From: Paenibacillus arenilitoris
GTDB taxonomy: Bacteria; Bacillota; Bacilli; Paenibacillales; Paenibacillaceae
Assembly: GCF_014705655.1 (NCBI RefSeq)
Contig: NZ_JACXIY010000015.1
Span: 202,785 to 266,784, forward strand
Direction: 5' to 3'
Length of the DNA: 64,000 nucleotides
Part shown: in pieces, positions 53,532 to 62,436 of the stretch
Numbering within the stretch: the first letter of the stretch is position 1
Layout of the letters: every line of letters starts with the position of its first letter
Program-made: the position numbers and the translations under genes
Notes under the pieces: model-generated
Database searches by the model: none
Seen by the model: only the letters and a program-made list of their open reading frames with translations
Told to the model about the DNA's origin: nothing

Positions 53532-54425
53532 TCAGCCCATATTGCTGATCGTCCGGTTCAACGTCCGGATGAAGGCGTCGGCCGCCTTGGACAAATACCT
53601 TCCTTTGCGGCTTGCGATGACGAGCGTGCGGGTCGGTTTGGAGCGCAGCCTCAAGTAAGCGGGGACGAAGTCGGCGCTCTTGACCCGGGTAAGCATCTGC
53701 GGCACGAAGGCGATGCCCATCCCGCCGGCGACGAGCGACTGAACCGTCTCGATGTTGCTGCTCTCGAACACGACCCGCGGCTGGAATCCCGCCTGCTCGC
53801 ATAGTTCGATCGCGATTTGCCGGAAGCCTTGCCCGCGTTTGAGCACGATGAACGGTTCGTCCAGCAGCTCGGCGATGTCGATCGGGCCGGTCCGCCCCGC
53901 AAGCGGATGCTTCGGCGGCACGGCCAGGCAAATCTCTTCTTCCAGAAACGGCTCGTAGGCGAGCGAGCTGTCGATGAGAGGAAGCGACAGCAGGCTTAAG
54001 TCCGTACCGCCGCTGGCGGTAAGCTGCTCCAGCTTCGCCGTCGTGTCCTCGACGAGCACGACTTCGATCTGCGGATAATGCGCTCCGAAGACGGGCAGCA
54101 CCAACGGCAGGATATGCGAGCCCGTAATCGGCAGCGTGCCGACGACGAGCCGGCCGCGGCGCATTTGCGCCATGTCGTCCATCTCCTGCTTCAGCTGCTC
54201 CACCGCGTCGAGGATCGCTTGCGACTTTTCGACGAATACTTGGCCGGCCTGGGTCAGCTCCACGGAATTGGTCGTGCGCCGAAACAGCAGGACGCCGATC
54301 TCCTGCTCCAGCTTGGACAGCTGCTGGCTGAGCGAGGGCTGGGCGATATGCAGCTTCTCCGCCGCCCGGGAGAAGTTTTTTTCGTGCGCGATTTGGATGA
54401 CGTAATTCAATTGTCTCAGTTCCAT
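53532..54425 (-). CDS. LysR-type transcriptional regulator
   Basis: 297 aa. N-terminal winged HTH (N-F-S-R-A-A-E-K-L-H-I-A-Q-P-S-L-S-Q-Q, about 18-36) and a periplasmic-binding-like effector domain from ~90. Start 54425 (M-E-L-R-Q-L-N-Y) has AAAAGGAG upstream. Divergent to leuC, so probably controls leuCD and itself; effector unknown. Confidence 0.9.
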   Translation of the reverse strand: MELRQLNYVIQIAHEKNFSRAAEKLHIAQPSLSQQLSKLEQEIGVLLFRRTTNSVELTQAGQVFVEKSQAILDAVEQLKQEMDDMAQMRRGRLVVGTLPITGSHILPLVLPVFGAHYPQIEVVLVEDTTAKLEQLTASGGTDLSLLSLPLIDSSLAYEPFLEEEICLAVPPKHPLAGRTGPIDIAELLDEPFIVLKRGQGFRQIAIELCEQAGFQPRVVFESSNIETVQSLVAGGMGIAFVPQMLTRVKSADFVPAYLRLRSKPTRTLVIASRKGRYLSKAADAFIRTLNRTISNMG

Positions 54426-54520
54426 GGGACAAGACTCCTTTTCATAGAAAGATCGAATTCGGACCTTCCGGATTTCATGTATTTGCACGGATTTTCACCA
54501 TTTTCCATTATAGCTATTTC

Positions 54521-54535
54521 CTATAGACGTTATAG
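54521..54535. promoter_or_regulatory. LysR-type operator candidate
   Basis: CTATA-N5-TATAG, a 15-bp dyad with the T-N11-A feature of LysR sites, midway between the divergent genes. A second related dyad AGATAT-T-ATATCT follows at 54534-54546. Confidence 0.6.
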
Positions 54536-54545
54536 ATATTATATC

Positions 54546-54575
54546 TTGGTTCAATGAAGAAAGAAATGTTATAGT
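54546..54575 (+). promoter_or_regulatory. leuC promoter candidate
   Basis: TTGGTT (54546-54551), 18-base spacer, TATAGT (54570-54575). Directly downstream of the dyads, as expected for LysR activation. Confidence 0.55.
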
Positions 54576-54659
54576 AGATTCAGTCAAACGTAAGCGGTTG
54601 AAGCCGTCCTTTGGCGGCATAAAAGCAGAAAGCTTTAATGAATCGATGGGGTGAACAAA

Positions 54660-56075
54660 ATGACGAAAAAGACAATGTTTGAGAAGATCTGGGACAATCA
54701 CGTCATTCATCAGGAAGAAGGTAAACCTAGCGTCATTTATATCGACCTTCAGCTCGTGCACGAGGTAACCTCGCCGCAGGCATTCGAAGGCTTGCGCCTG
54801 TCCGGCCGCAAAGTGCGCCGTCCGGACCTGACGTTCGCGACGATGGACCACAACGTGCCGACGAAGGACCGTTTCAATATTTCGGATCCGATCTCGAAGC
54901 AGCAGATCGATACGCTGACGCAGAACTGCAAAGACTTCGGCGTCAAGCTGTTCGATCTCGACAGCATCGACCAAGGCGTCGTTCACGTCATGGGCCCCGA
55001 GCTCGGCCTGACGCATCCCGGCAAGACGATCGTCTGCGGCGACAGCCACACGTCCACGCACGGCGCGTTCGGCGCGCTCGCGTTCGGCATCGGAACGAGC
55101 GAAGTGGAGCACGTTCTGGCGACGCAATGCTTGCAGCAGTCGAAAGCCAAGACGATGGAAGTCCGCTTTAACGGCAAGCGGAAGCCGGGCGTAACCGCGA
55201 AGGACTTGATCCTCGGCGTCATCGCGCAATACGGCACGGATTTCGCGACCGGATACGTTATCGAATATACCGGCGAAGCGATTACGAGCCTTACGATGGA
55301 AGAGCGCATGACCGTCTGCAACATGTCGATCGAGGCGGGCGCCCGCGCCGGCTTGATCGCGCCGGACGAGACGACGTTCGACTACTTGCGCGGACGCGAG
55401 TACGCGCCTGCCGACTTCGATGCGGCGGTCGAAGCGTGGAAGCAGCTGACGACGGACGAAGGCGCCCAGTACGACACGGTCGTCGAATTCGACGTAGACG
55501 CGCTTATCCCGCAAGTCACCTGGGGAACGAGCCCGGGCATGGGCACGAGCATTACGGCTTCCGTGCCGTTCCCTGCGGATCTTCCGACCGAGAACGAGCG
55601 CAAAGCGGCCGAAGCCGCTCTTGAATACATGGATCTGAAGCCGGGCACGCCAATGACCGAAATCGCGATCGATTACGTGTTCATCGGCTCCTGCACGAAC
55701 GGCCGCATCGAAGACCTGCGCGCCGCCGCCGAAATCGCGAGAGGCTACATGGTAAGCGAGAACGTGACGGCGATCGTCGTTCCGGGCTCGGGCCGGGTAA
55801 AAATCCAGGCGGAGAAGGAAGGCCTCGACAAAATATTCACGGAAGCCGGATTCGAATGGCGCGACGCGGGCTGCTCGATGTGTCTCGCGATGAACCCCGA
55901 CGTGCTGAAGCCGGGTCAGCGCTGCGCGTCGACTTCCAACCGCAACTTCGAAGGCCGTCAAGGCCGCGGCGGACGCACGCATCTCGTATCGCCCGCAATG
56001 GCCGCTGCCGCAGCGGTTACGGGACGCTTCACGGATGTACGCGATTGGGAAATCAAAACAGAAGTGCTGAACTAA
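54660..56075 (+). CDS. leuC: 3-isopropylmalate dehydratase large subunit
   Basis: 471 aa, aconitase family. Isomerises 2- to 3-isopropylmalate. 4Fe-4S ligands: Cys in G-S-C-T-N-G-R near 347, and Cys pair in G-C-S-M-C-L-A near 407-410. [10 protein letters not shown] near 130. ATG 54660 with GGGGTG at 7 bases; GTG 54651 lies in that site. leuA and leuB are not next to it. Confidence 0.96.
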   Translation: MTKKTMFEKIWDNHVIHQEEGKPSVIYIDLQLVHEVTSPQAFEGLRLSGRKVRRPDLTFATMDHNVPTKDRFNISDPISKQQIDTLTQNCKDFGVKLFDLDSIDQGVVHVMGPELGLTHPGKTIVCGDSHTSTHGAFGALAFGIGTSEVEHVLATQCLQQSKAKTMEVRFNGKRKPGVTAKDLILGVIAQYGTDFATGYVIEYTGEAITSLTMEERMTVCNMSIEAGARAGLIAPDETTFDYLRGREYAPADFDAAVEAWKQLTTDEGAQYDTVVEFDVDALIPQVTWGTSPGMGTSITASVPFPADLPTENERKAAEAALEYMDLKPGTPMTEIAIDYVFIGSCTNGRIEDLRAAAEIARGYMVSENVTAIVVPGSGRVKIQAEKEGLDKIFTEAGFEWRDAGCSMCLAMNPDVLKPGQRCASTSNRNFEGRQGRGGRTHLVSPAMAAAAAVTGRFTDVRDWEIKTEVLN

Positions 56076-56103
56076 CTGGACGGATGAGAGGGGTATTCTA
56101 GAT

Positions 56104-56703
56104 ATGGAACCATTTAAACAACTAACAGGCATCGTTGCCCCGGTCGACCGGGTGAACGTCGACACGGACGCGATCATTCCGAAACAATTCCTTAAGCGCA
56201 TCGAGCGCAGCGGCTTCGGCCAATTCCTGTTCTTCGAATGGCGCTTCCACGAGAACGGCGACGTGAACGCCGATTTCGAACCGAACAAGCCGCGTTACGA
56301 GGGCGCTTCCGTCCTGATCTCCCGCGCGAACTTCGGCTGCGGCTCCTCGCGCGAGCATGCGCCGTGGGCGATTCTCGATTACGGCTACAAAGTGATCATC
56401 GCGCCGTCTTACGCTGACATTTTCTACAACAACTGCTTCAAGAACGGCATTCTGCCGATCAAGCTGAGCGAAGCTCAAGTGGAAGACCTGTTCCAGCGCA
56501 CGGCGAAGCACGAAGGCTACAAGCTGACGGTCGATTTGGAGAACAAGCGGCTGTCCGACGAGTACGGCCTTGCGATTTCGTTCGATCTCGACGAGCATCG
56601 ACGCCAGTTCCTGCTGCAAGGGCTTGACGATATCGGCCTCACGCTTCAGCACGAAGACAAAATCGCCGCTTACGAGCAAAAGCACGCCGCTCGTCTGGGC
56701 TAA
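56104..56703 (+). CDS. leuD: 3-isopropylmalate dehydratase small subunit
   Basis: 199 aa. Swivelling domain that completes the active site with Leu[11 protein letters not shown] near 21, [12 protein letters not shown] near 79. AGAGGGG precedes ATG 56104, 28 bases after leuC. Confidence 0.96.
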   Translation: MEPFKQLTGIVAPVDRVNVDTDAIIPKQFLKRIERSGFGQFLFFEWRFHENGDVNADFEPNKPRYEGASVLISRANFGCGSSREHAPWAILDYGYKVIIAPSYADIFYNNCFKNGILPIKLSEAQVEDLFQRTAKHEGYKLTVDLENKRLSDEYGLAISFDLDEHRRQFLLQGLDDIGLTLQHEDKIAAYEQKHAARLG

Positions 56704-56716
56704 TCGAATAACTTTC

Positions 56717-56756
56717 GAGGGCAATCCGCCATACCGGCCGGATTGCCCTCTTTTTT
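56717..56756 (+). terminator. leuCD terminator
   Basis: GAGGGCAATCCG pairs with CGGATTGCCCTC, then TTTTTT (56751-56756). Confidence 0.92.
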
Positions 56757-56858
56757 CCTGAGAACGCAACTTTTTCTGACAAGCCGCGTCTATATTTTCG
56801 TCTGTATTAGTCGAATGCGCTCATTCGATGCGGGCAATTTCAGTCATCGAGGTGGGAA

Positions 56859-58253
56859 ATGAAAAGATTTGTGTCCATGTTGTTGTTTTTGTCGGTATTT
56901 TTCACGATGTTCGCCTCAGTCGGCCATGCAGCCGAGGTCGTCCCCAAGCTTTATTTGAACGGGCAGCTGCTGAAGTCGGACGTCAATCCCCAAATCGTAA
57001 ACGATTATACGATGGTGCCGCTCGCGGTATTGTCGGACGGCATGGGGTATACGTACGAATGGGAGCATGAAGCGAAGCGGGTTACCGTATTCAGCGGCGA
57101 GAGCAGCATCGTATTATCGATTAACGACAAGACGGCAATCGTAAACGGCGAACCGGTTGCGATGGAAACAATGGCGCAGCTGGTCAGCAACCGGACGATG
57201 GTGCCGCTCAGCTTCATCGGCACGCAGTTCGGCCTGGATTTCGAATGGAAGCATCTCGAGAAGGAAGTACATATGTATGAGAAGCCCAAGGAGCCCGAAG
57301 CGCCCGCGGAACCGACGGGCTGGATCAAGCAGGTGTCGTTCGACGGCGTCAGCGGCTTGACGATCGGTTACGAAGGCACGCTGAAAGCGGACAAGCCTTT
57401 TTATTTGGAAAATCCGAGACGGATCGTGATCGATTTTCCGAATACGGCGTACACGGAGGAAATCATGTCGCAGCTGGTCGGCGAGATCAAAACGGCCGTC
57501 GAACAAAATCCGCTGCTCGCTTCTTACCGTTATTCCTTGTTCGAGCCTACGAAAGCGCGGGTCGTAATCGACGTAAGCGAGGGCATCGGCTTCGTCATGA
57601 CCGAGAACGTGGGCGAGCTCAGACTGGATTTGATGCCGGCGGAAGAGGTGCCGGTCGATCCGGGCGAGCCGCAGGAGCCTCCGGTAACGGAGCCGGAAAC
57701 GCCGACGGGACCTGAGGTATACGACATCGTGATCGACGCCGGTCACGGCGGCAAGGACCCGGGCGCCTACAGCGTGCAGAAGCGGTACGAGAAAGAATTC
57801 AATCTAAGCGTGGCGCTCAAGATCAAAGCGCTGCTGGACAAAGAAACGCAGCTCAAAGGCCATTTGACGCGTTCGGACGATACGTTCATCGAATTGATCG
57901 ACCGGGTGAAGTTTGCCGAAAATCTGAAAGCGGATTTATTCGTTTCCATTCATGCGAACGCGATCGACAAATCTTCCGTGACGGGGACCGAAACGTATTA
58001 CAGCCGAGCCGCGAGCAAGCCGTTCGCCGACGTCATGCACAAGCATCTATTGGTCGGCACGGGCTTGAAGGATCGCAAGGTCAAGCAGGCGAATTATAAA
58101 GTGATCAAGGAAACGACGATGCCGGCCGTCCTGCTCGAAGCGGGTTACCTTACGAATCAGACGGACTCGAAAGCGCTGTTCTCCGACGCCGTCCAGAACC
58201 GGATCGCCTCGGAAGTCGTGAAGGGCATCAAGGAGTACTTGGAGATTAAATAG
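56859..58253 (+). CDS. N-acetylmuramoyl-L-alanine amidase with two accessory domains
   Basis: 464 aa. Signal peptide (L-L-F-L-S-V-F-F-T-M-F-A-S-V-G-H-A-A). Domains in order: copper-amine-oxidase-like N-terminal domain (L-Y-L-N-G-Q-L-L, N-R-T-M-V-P-L, residues ~28-140), AMIN domain (~150-255), Pro/Glu linker (P-G-E-P-Q-E-P-P), Amidase_3 (~285-464) with zinc ligands in D-A-G-H-G-G-K-D, E in K-E-F-N-L, S-I-H-A-N and catalytic L-L-E-A-G-Y. Cuts the MurNAc-Ala bond in peptidoglycan. Leads a three-gene envelope operon. 56757-56858 holds no strong promoter. Confidence 0.93.
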   Translation: MKRFVSMLLFLSVFFTMFASVGHAAEVVPKLYLNGQLLKSDVNPQIVNDYTMVPLAVLSDGMGYTYEWEHEAKRVTVFSGESSIVLSINDKTAIVNGEPVAMETMAQLVSNRTMVPLSFIGTQFGLDFEWKHLEKEVHMYEKPKEPEAPAEPTGWIKQVSFDGVSGLTIGYEGTLKADKPFYLENPRRIVIDFPNTAYTEEIMSQLVGEIKTAVEQNPLLASYRYSLFEPTKARVVIDVSEGIGFVMTENVGELRLDLMPAEEVPVDPGEPQEPPVTEPETPTGPEVYDIVIDAGHGGKDPGAYSVQKRYEKEFNLSVALKIKALLDKETQLKGHLTRSDDTFIELIDRVKFAENLKADLFVSIHANAIDKSSVTGTETYYSRAASKPFADVMHKHLLVGTGLKDRKVKQANYKVIKETTMPAVLLEAGYLTNQTDSKALFSDAVQNRIASEVVKGIKEYLEIK

Positions 58254-58273
58254 AAAGCAGGTGTTCACCTAAG

Positions 58274-58807
58274 ATGACGGGAACGAAAACGCGAGGGCTG
58301 CTTGCTTTCATCGTACTCGCTTGCGCTTTGGCCGGATGCGGCGGCGGGCAGGACAAGCCCGCGGATAATCCGGGCGCCGCGGTCCAGGAGCCTTCCGATG
58401 AACCGGCGGCAACGATAAATAAGCGCGAAGCGATCATTTATTTGACCGACGCGGAGCTTCTCGAGACGGTGGAGCATCCGGTCGAGCTTTCCTATTCGAC
58501 GGACGAAGAACTCGTGAAGGCGGCCGTTGCCGAGCTGCAGAAGGACGCGGGCGAGAACGCCTTGTCGCTCTGGAAGCCGATCGAGATCAAATCCGTGAAG
58601 CTGGACAGCGGGCAGGTCGACCTGGACGTTCATGTGCCCGACGAAGCGCGGCTTGGCGCGCCGGGCGAATTGCTCGTAATCGAAACGCTGCAAAAAACAT
58701 TATTTCAATTCGATTTCGTCCAATCGATCGAGCTGCTTGTCGACGGGGAGGCCGTCGAGAGCTTGATGGGGCACGTCGATTTGGAGCATCCGTTCAAGAA
58801 GGAATAA
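58274..58807 (+). CDS. GerMN-domain lipoprotein
   Basis: 177 aa. Lipobox A-L-A-G-C at residues ~17-21, then a Gly/Pro/Asp linker and a GerMN (sporulation/germination) domain: I-Y-L-T-D-A-E, L-V-K-A-A-V-A-E-L, V-D-L-D-V-H-V-P. In B. subtilis GerM, with the same domain, acts in spore cortex synthesis. Located 20 bases after the amidase; wall-remodelling partner is a fair inference. Confidence 0.85.
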   Translation: MTGTKTRGLLAFIVLACALAGCGGGQDKPADNPGAAVQEPSDEPAATINKREAIIYLTDAELLETVEHPVELSYSTDEELVKAAVAELQKDAGENALSLWKPIEIKSVKLDSGQVDLDVHVPDEARLGAPGELLVIETLQKTLFQFDFVQSIELLVDGEAVESLMGHVDLEHPFKKE

Positions 58808-58831
58808 TTCATTCAGGGGGAATCGGATTTT

Positions 58832-61309
58832 ATGACATTGCATTTTGCCGGTAAAAAGATTTTGGTCGGGGCGCTCGCGCTTTCTCTCGTAGCGGGAAGC
58901 GGCTTGGCGGCTCCCGTTAACGTCCATGCGGCTGCGCTTAGCACGCCGTTCACGGATATCAGCAGCGGCCACTGGGCCGAGAAGCATGTCGCCAAGCTGG
59001 CGCTGCAAGGCATCATAACGGGCTATGCGAGCGGCAGCACGTACGTCTTCAAGCCGAACCAGAGCGTTTCGCAGCAGGAAGCGGTTCTGATGGCGCTTCG
59101 TTTCGCGGGACTTGACGATCAAGTGGACGACGATGCGATCATCGGCTTTCCGAACAATTTTACGGTCAACAACTACTACAAGCCTTACATCTTGCTGGCA
59201 TTCTCGCTCGGCTTGCTCGACCAGCAGGAGGAATATGCTAACGCGGCCAAAGATGCGAAAGTGTCTTGGGGCACGAAGCCCGCTTCGCGCGAGTGGGTGA
59301 CCAAGCTGATGATCCGGGCGATCGACAAAGAGGACGAAGCCGAGCGTCTGAAGGACGCGGCTTCGTCGTTCGCCGATGCCGGCCAAATCGACGGCAAATA
59401 TAAAGGCTACGTCAATGCCGCCTCCGAGCTGGAGCTCGTCAAGGGCGTAACGGCGGAGAAATTCGATCCGAAGGCGAACGTGACGAGGGCAAGTCTCGCA
59501 ACGCTCTTCAGCCGCGCCCAGAAGCTGTATCCGGTCGAATACGTCGGGCAGACGGACGGGATTTTGACCAAGCTGACCGATACCGCGGTCACGCTGTACA
59601 GCGAAGGCAAGGAGACGACCTACACCGTCGACGCCGACACGCTGTATTATCACTATGATTCGGAGAAAGCGATCACGAAGCAGCAGCTGATCGAATACGG
59701 CGACGCATCGGTCATCGCGAAGGACGGCAAGGCGCTCTACGTCGAGGTGAAGGGCGAGACGCAGCATGTGAAGTCGACTTCGGGAACGCTGGACCGCGTC
59801 ATCGCGGGAGAGAACAAAATTTATGTCTGGATCAATAACGAGCCGATCCCGTTCTATTATACCGATTCGACAGCCATCGTAGACAGCGAGGGCAAGCCGT
59901 TGTCGCTTGGCGATTTGCAGCGGGACACGCCGATCAGTATCGTGCAGGATACGTTCCGCGACAACCCGGCGACGATCAAAATCGTCGCGGCGCCGGCTTC
60001 CACGCCGACGATGGCGAAGGGAACGTTCTACGGGACCGTTGGCGACACGATTACGATCATGGAGGGTACGAGCCTCGTCTCGAAGTTTTTGGCGGACAGC
60101 GTAACCGTCGAGATCGATGGCATGGCCGGCGCGACGACGGCCGATCTGCTGAAGGAAGCCGATCAGGTCGAACTCAGCTTGAACGCGACCGGCGAAGTGA
60201 CGAAGATCAAAGTGACCAACCGCAACGTGAAAGTGCTTGCGGGCGCCCAAATAGCCGCTTTCCTGTACGACAAGAAGCTGCTGACGATCGTTGACGCGAG
60301 CGGCTTGAACGCGCAGGCGTTGTATTTTACGGATAAGACCAGAATCGACTATAACGGCTCTTCGATCACGCTTGCTTCGGCCAGCAGCATGCTGACCCAG
60401 AACCGCAAGGTCGTCGTCAGCTACACCGGCAATACGATCGTATCGTTGCAATTCGTAACGGGCTACACCGGCACGCTGACCTCGATTAACGGCTCGACGA
60501 GCCAATTGACCGTCAAGCTGGACAGCGGCGCCGAAGTGACGCTTCCGTATCAAAATGCCGGTATCGAGATCAACGGCATTACGTCGGCGTCGCTGACCGA
60601 TTTGAAGATCGGCGACACGCTGACGCTTGGCCTGACTTCCACGCAGGATCGAATCGCATCGATCAAAGTTCATTCGCTTACCCAATACGAGGTCGTATCG
60701 GTGGACGCGATAAACAAGAAGCTCCGGATCAAAAACGCGACGACGCCTCTATTCGAGCTGTCCGTGCTGAGCACGCAGCTGCTGAACGAAGCGGGCGCGA
60801 CGCTTACGGTGAACCAGATCGCTCCGGGTGCGATCGTGAACGCCACATACGTCGGCAAACAGACGACGGTCGTTCGCGTCGTTAACGTCACGCAGGGCAA
60901 GGTGACGTCGGTAACCGGAAGCGGCGTGGCGATTGCGGACATGACGGGCAAAAGCGTGACGTACGGCGAAGGCGCGGGCTTCATCGTCTACAAAGGAACC
61001 GCGCAGGGTACGTCCACCAGCCTTCTGACCGTCGGCGATTACGTCGAGGTCGTCAAAACCGAGAACGGCAAAACGCAGTTTACGGCAGCCGTTGCCGAAA
61101 GCCGCATTTTTACGAGCTTTAACGCGGCCGACAGCCAAATTTGGACCGAGAAGACGACCAGCTCGGATAACCGCAATTATTTCAACGTGACGAACAGCAC
61201 CAAGTATACGCAGAACGGCAGCGCGATCACGCTGCAATCTCTCAAATCTGGCGACGTCATTCTCATTTACGGCTTCCGTAACAACGCGCTGGAAATCGTG
61301 AAGCAGTAG
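58832..61309 (+). CDS. S-layer homology (SLH) domain protein
   Basis: 825 aa. Signal peptide (L-V-G-A-L-A-L-S-L-V-A-G-S-G-L-A-A), then three SLH-like repeats in residues ~37-215 (F-T-D-I-S-S-G-H-W-A-E, A-L-Q-G-I-I-T-G, and V-T-R-A-S-L-A-T-L-F) that bind pyruvylated secondary wall polymer. Residues ~230-825 are beta-rich, Thr/Ser-rich repeats without a catalytic motif. CAGGGGGAA precedes the start. Surface anchored; role of the large C-terminal part is unknown. Confidence 0.88.
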   Translation: MTLHFAGKKILVGALALSLVAGSGLAAPVNVHAAALSTPFTDISSGHWAEKHVAKLALQGIITGYASGSTYVFKPNQSVSQQEAVLMALRFAGLDDQVDDDAIIGFPNNFTVNNYYKPYILLAFSLGLLDQQEEYANAAKDAKVSWGTKPASREWVTKLMIRAIDKEDEAERLKDAASSFADAGQIDGKYKGYVNAASELELVKGVTAEKFDPKANVTRASLATLFSRAQKLYPVEYVGQTDGILTKLTDTAVTLYSEGKETTYTVDADTLYYHYDSEKAITKQQLIEYGDASVIAKDGKALYVEVKGETQHVKSTSGTLDRVIAGENKIYVWINNEPIPFYYTDSTAIVDSEGKPLSLGDLQRDTPISIVQDTFRDNPATIKIVAAPASTPTMAKGTFYGTVGDTITIMEGTSLVSKFLADSVTVEIDGMAGATTADLLKEADQVELSLNATGEVTKIKVTNRNVKVLAGAQIAAFLYDKKLLTIVDASGLNAQALYFTDKTRIDYNGSSITLASASSMLTQNRKVVVSYTGNTIVSLQFVTGYTGTLTSINGSTSQLTVKLDSGAEVTLPYQNAGIEINGITSASLTDLKIGDTLTLGLTSTQDRIASIKVHSLTQYEVVSVDAINKKLRIKNATTPLFELSVLSTQLLNEAGATLTVNQIAPGAIVNATYVGKQTTVVRVVNVTQGKVTSVTGSGVAIADMTGKSVTYGEGAGFIVYKGTAQGTSTSLLTVGDYVEVVKTENGKTQFTAAVAESRIFTSFNAADSQIWTEKTTSSDNRNYFNVTNSTKYTQNGSAITLQSLKSGDVILIYGFRNNALEIVKQ

Positions 61310-61337
61310 TTTCGAAGCGATATATTTATATTTTGTG

Positions 61338-61366
61338 AAAAAACTGCCCTCCGGGCAGTTTTTTTT
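61338..61366 (+). terminator. Terminator of the envelope operon
   Basis: AAAAAACTGCCC-TCC-GGGCAGTTTTTTTT. Confidence 0.9.
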
Positions 61367-61450
61367 ATAGAATATGGCCGTTTTCGGTTGCTAACCGTGA
61401 CAAATTTCGCTACACTTTGAACGATAGTGTATGGATTAGGGGAGAGGACG

Positions 61451-62146
61451 ATGAGCGCGAAGCAAAAAATGCGTCATGTGTTGGACGTCTTGGGCGACAT
61501 GTTTCCGGACGCGCACTGCGAGCTTAATCACAGCAACCCGTTCGAGCTTACGATCGCCGTATTGCTGTCGGCACAATGCACGGATGAGACGGTGAATAAG
61601 GTCACGGCGTCTTTATTTCAAAAATATAAGCGCCCGGAGCACTATTTAGACGTGCCTCTCGAGGAATTGGAGCAGGATATTAGGCGAATCGGTCTGTTCC
61701 GCAGCAAAGCTTCGAACATCCAGAAGCTTTGCCGCATCATCATCGATAAATACGGAGGCGAAGTTCCGGCGAGCCATGAACGATTGACGGAGCTGCCCGG
61801 GGTCGGACGCAAGACGGCGAACGTCGTCATGTCGAACGCCTTCGGCGTGCCGGCCATCGCCGTGGATACGCATGTGGAGCGGGTATCGAAGCGGCTTAGC
61901 TTCGCGAAGCCGGAAGATTCGGTGCTCGAGGTCGAGAAGAAGCTGATGAAGCTGGTGCCCCGCGAGGAGTGGACGATTACCCACCATAGGCTGATTTTCT
62001 TCGGCCGCTACCATTGCAAGGCGCAAAGCCCGCAGTGCCCGGTTTGTCCGCTGCTTGACGGCTGCAAAGAAGGAAAAACACGTATGAAGACCGGCACGAA
62101 AACGAAAAATAATACGAAGAAACCGAAAATTGCCAGTGAAGGATGA
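61451..62146 (+). CDS. nth: Endonuclease III
   Basis: 231 aa. DNA glycosylase/AP lyase for oxidised pyrimidines. HhH motif L-P-G-V-G-R-K-T-A with catalytic Lys121; Asp139 in V-D-T-H-V; the 4Fe-4S ligands C-x6-C-x2-C-x5-C near residues 187-203. The C-terminus has an extra Lys/Thr-rich tail (G-T-K-T-K-N-N-T-K-K) not typical of the core family. ATG 61451 has GGGGAGAGG upstream. Confidence 0.95.
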   Translation: MSAKQKMRHVLDVLGDMFPDAHCELNHSNPFELTIAVLLSAQCTDETVNKVTASLFQKYKRPEHYLDVPLEELEQDIRRIGLFRSKASNIQKLCRIIIDKYGGEVPASHERLTELPGVGRKTANVVMSNAFGVPAIAVDTHVERVSKRLSFAKPEDSVLEVEKKLMKLVPREEWTITHHRLIFFGRYHCKAQSPQCPVCPLLDGCKEGKTRMKTGTKTKNNTKKPKIASEG

Positions 62147-62151
62147 TGAAG

Positions 62152-62424
62152 ATGAAATGCATTTCCGTGTACACCAACAACTTTGAGCTTTTTTCCGATA
62201 TTTACGAGCAGGTGCTGGAAGCGCCGCCGCAGGAGAACGAGGATATCGTCGTCGAAGGCGTTACGGTCAGCGGATCGGGCGATGTGCCGCTTCAATACAT
62301 CGATCGGATGCGGGCGAAGCCCGAGGTCGTCGTGATGAGGGAGAAGGAGCGCAACATTATGATCTTGCAGCACGGCAACGTATTTGAAATTTGCTTGCCG
62401 TCCGAAGAAGAGGAAGCCGTTTAA
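62152..62424 (+). CDS. Small conserved hypothetical protein, 90 aa
   Basis: Unrecognised, acidic. Begins M-K-C-I-S-V-Y-T-N-N-F-E-L-F and contains E-N-E-D-I-V-V-E-G-V-T-V-S-G-S-G-D. AAGGA (62139-62143) suits ATG 62152 best; ATGs at 62143 and 62146 overlap the nth stop. Sits where B. subtilis has ypoC, but does not resemble it. Possibly co-expressed with the dynamin gene 12 bases on. Confidence 0.65.
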   Translation: MKCISVYTNNFELFSDIYEQVLEAPPQENEDIVVEGVTVSGSGDVPLQYIDRMRAKPEVVVMREKERNIMILQHGNVFEICLPSEEEEAV

Positions 62425-62436
62425 GGAGCAGCGAGA

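Noticed and set aside
54495..56288. 597-codon minus-strand frame opposite leuC.
   Set aside because: Low-complexity Arg/Asp/Val-rich shadow; leuC is certain.
58700..60685. 661-codon minus-strand frame opposite the SLH gene.
   Set aside because: Same antisense shadow effect; the plus-strand frame has a signal peptide, SLH motifs and a ribosome binding site.
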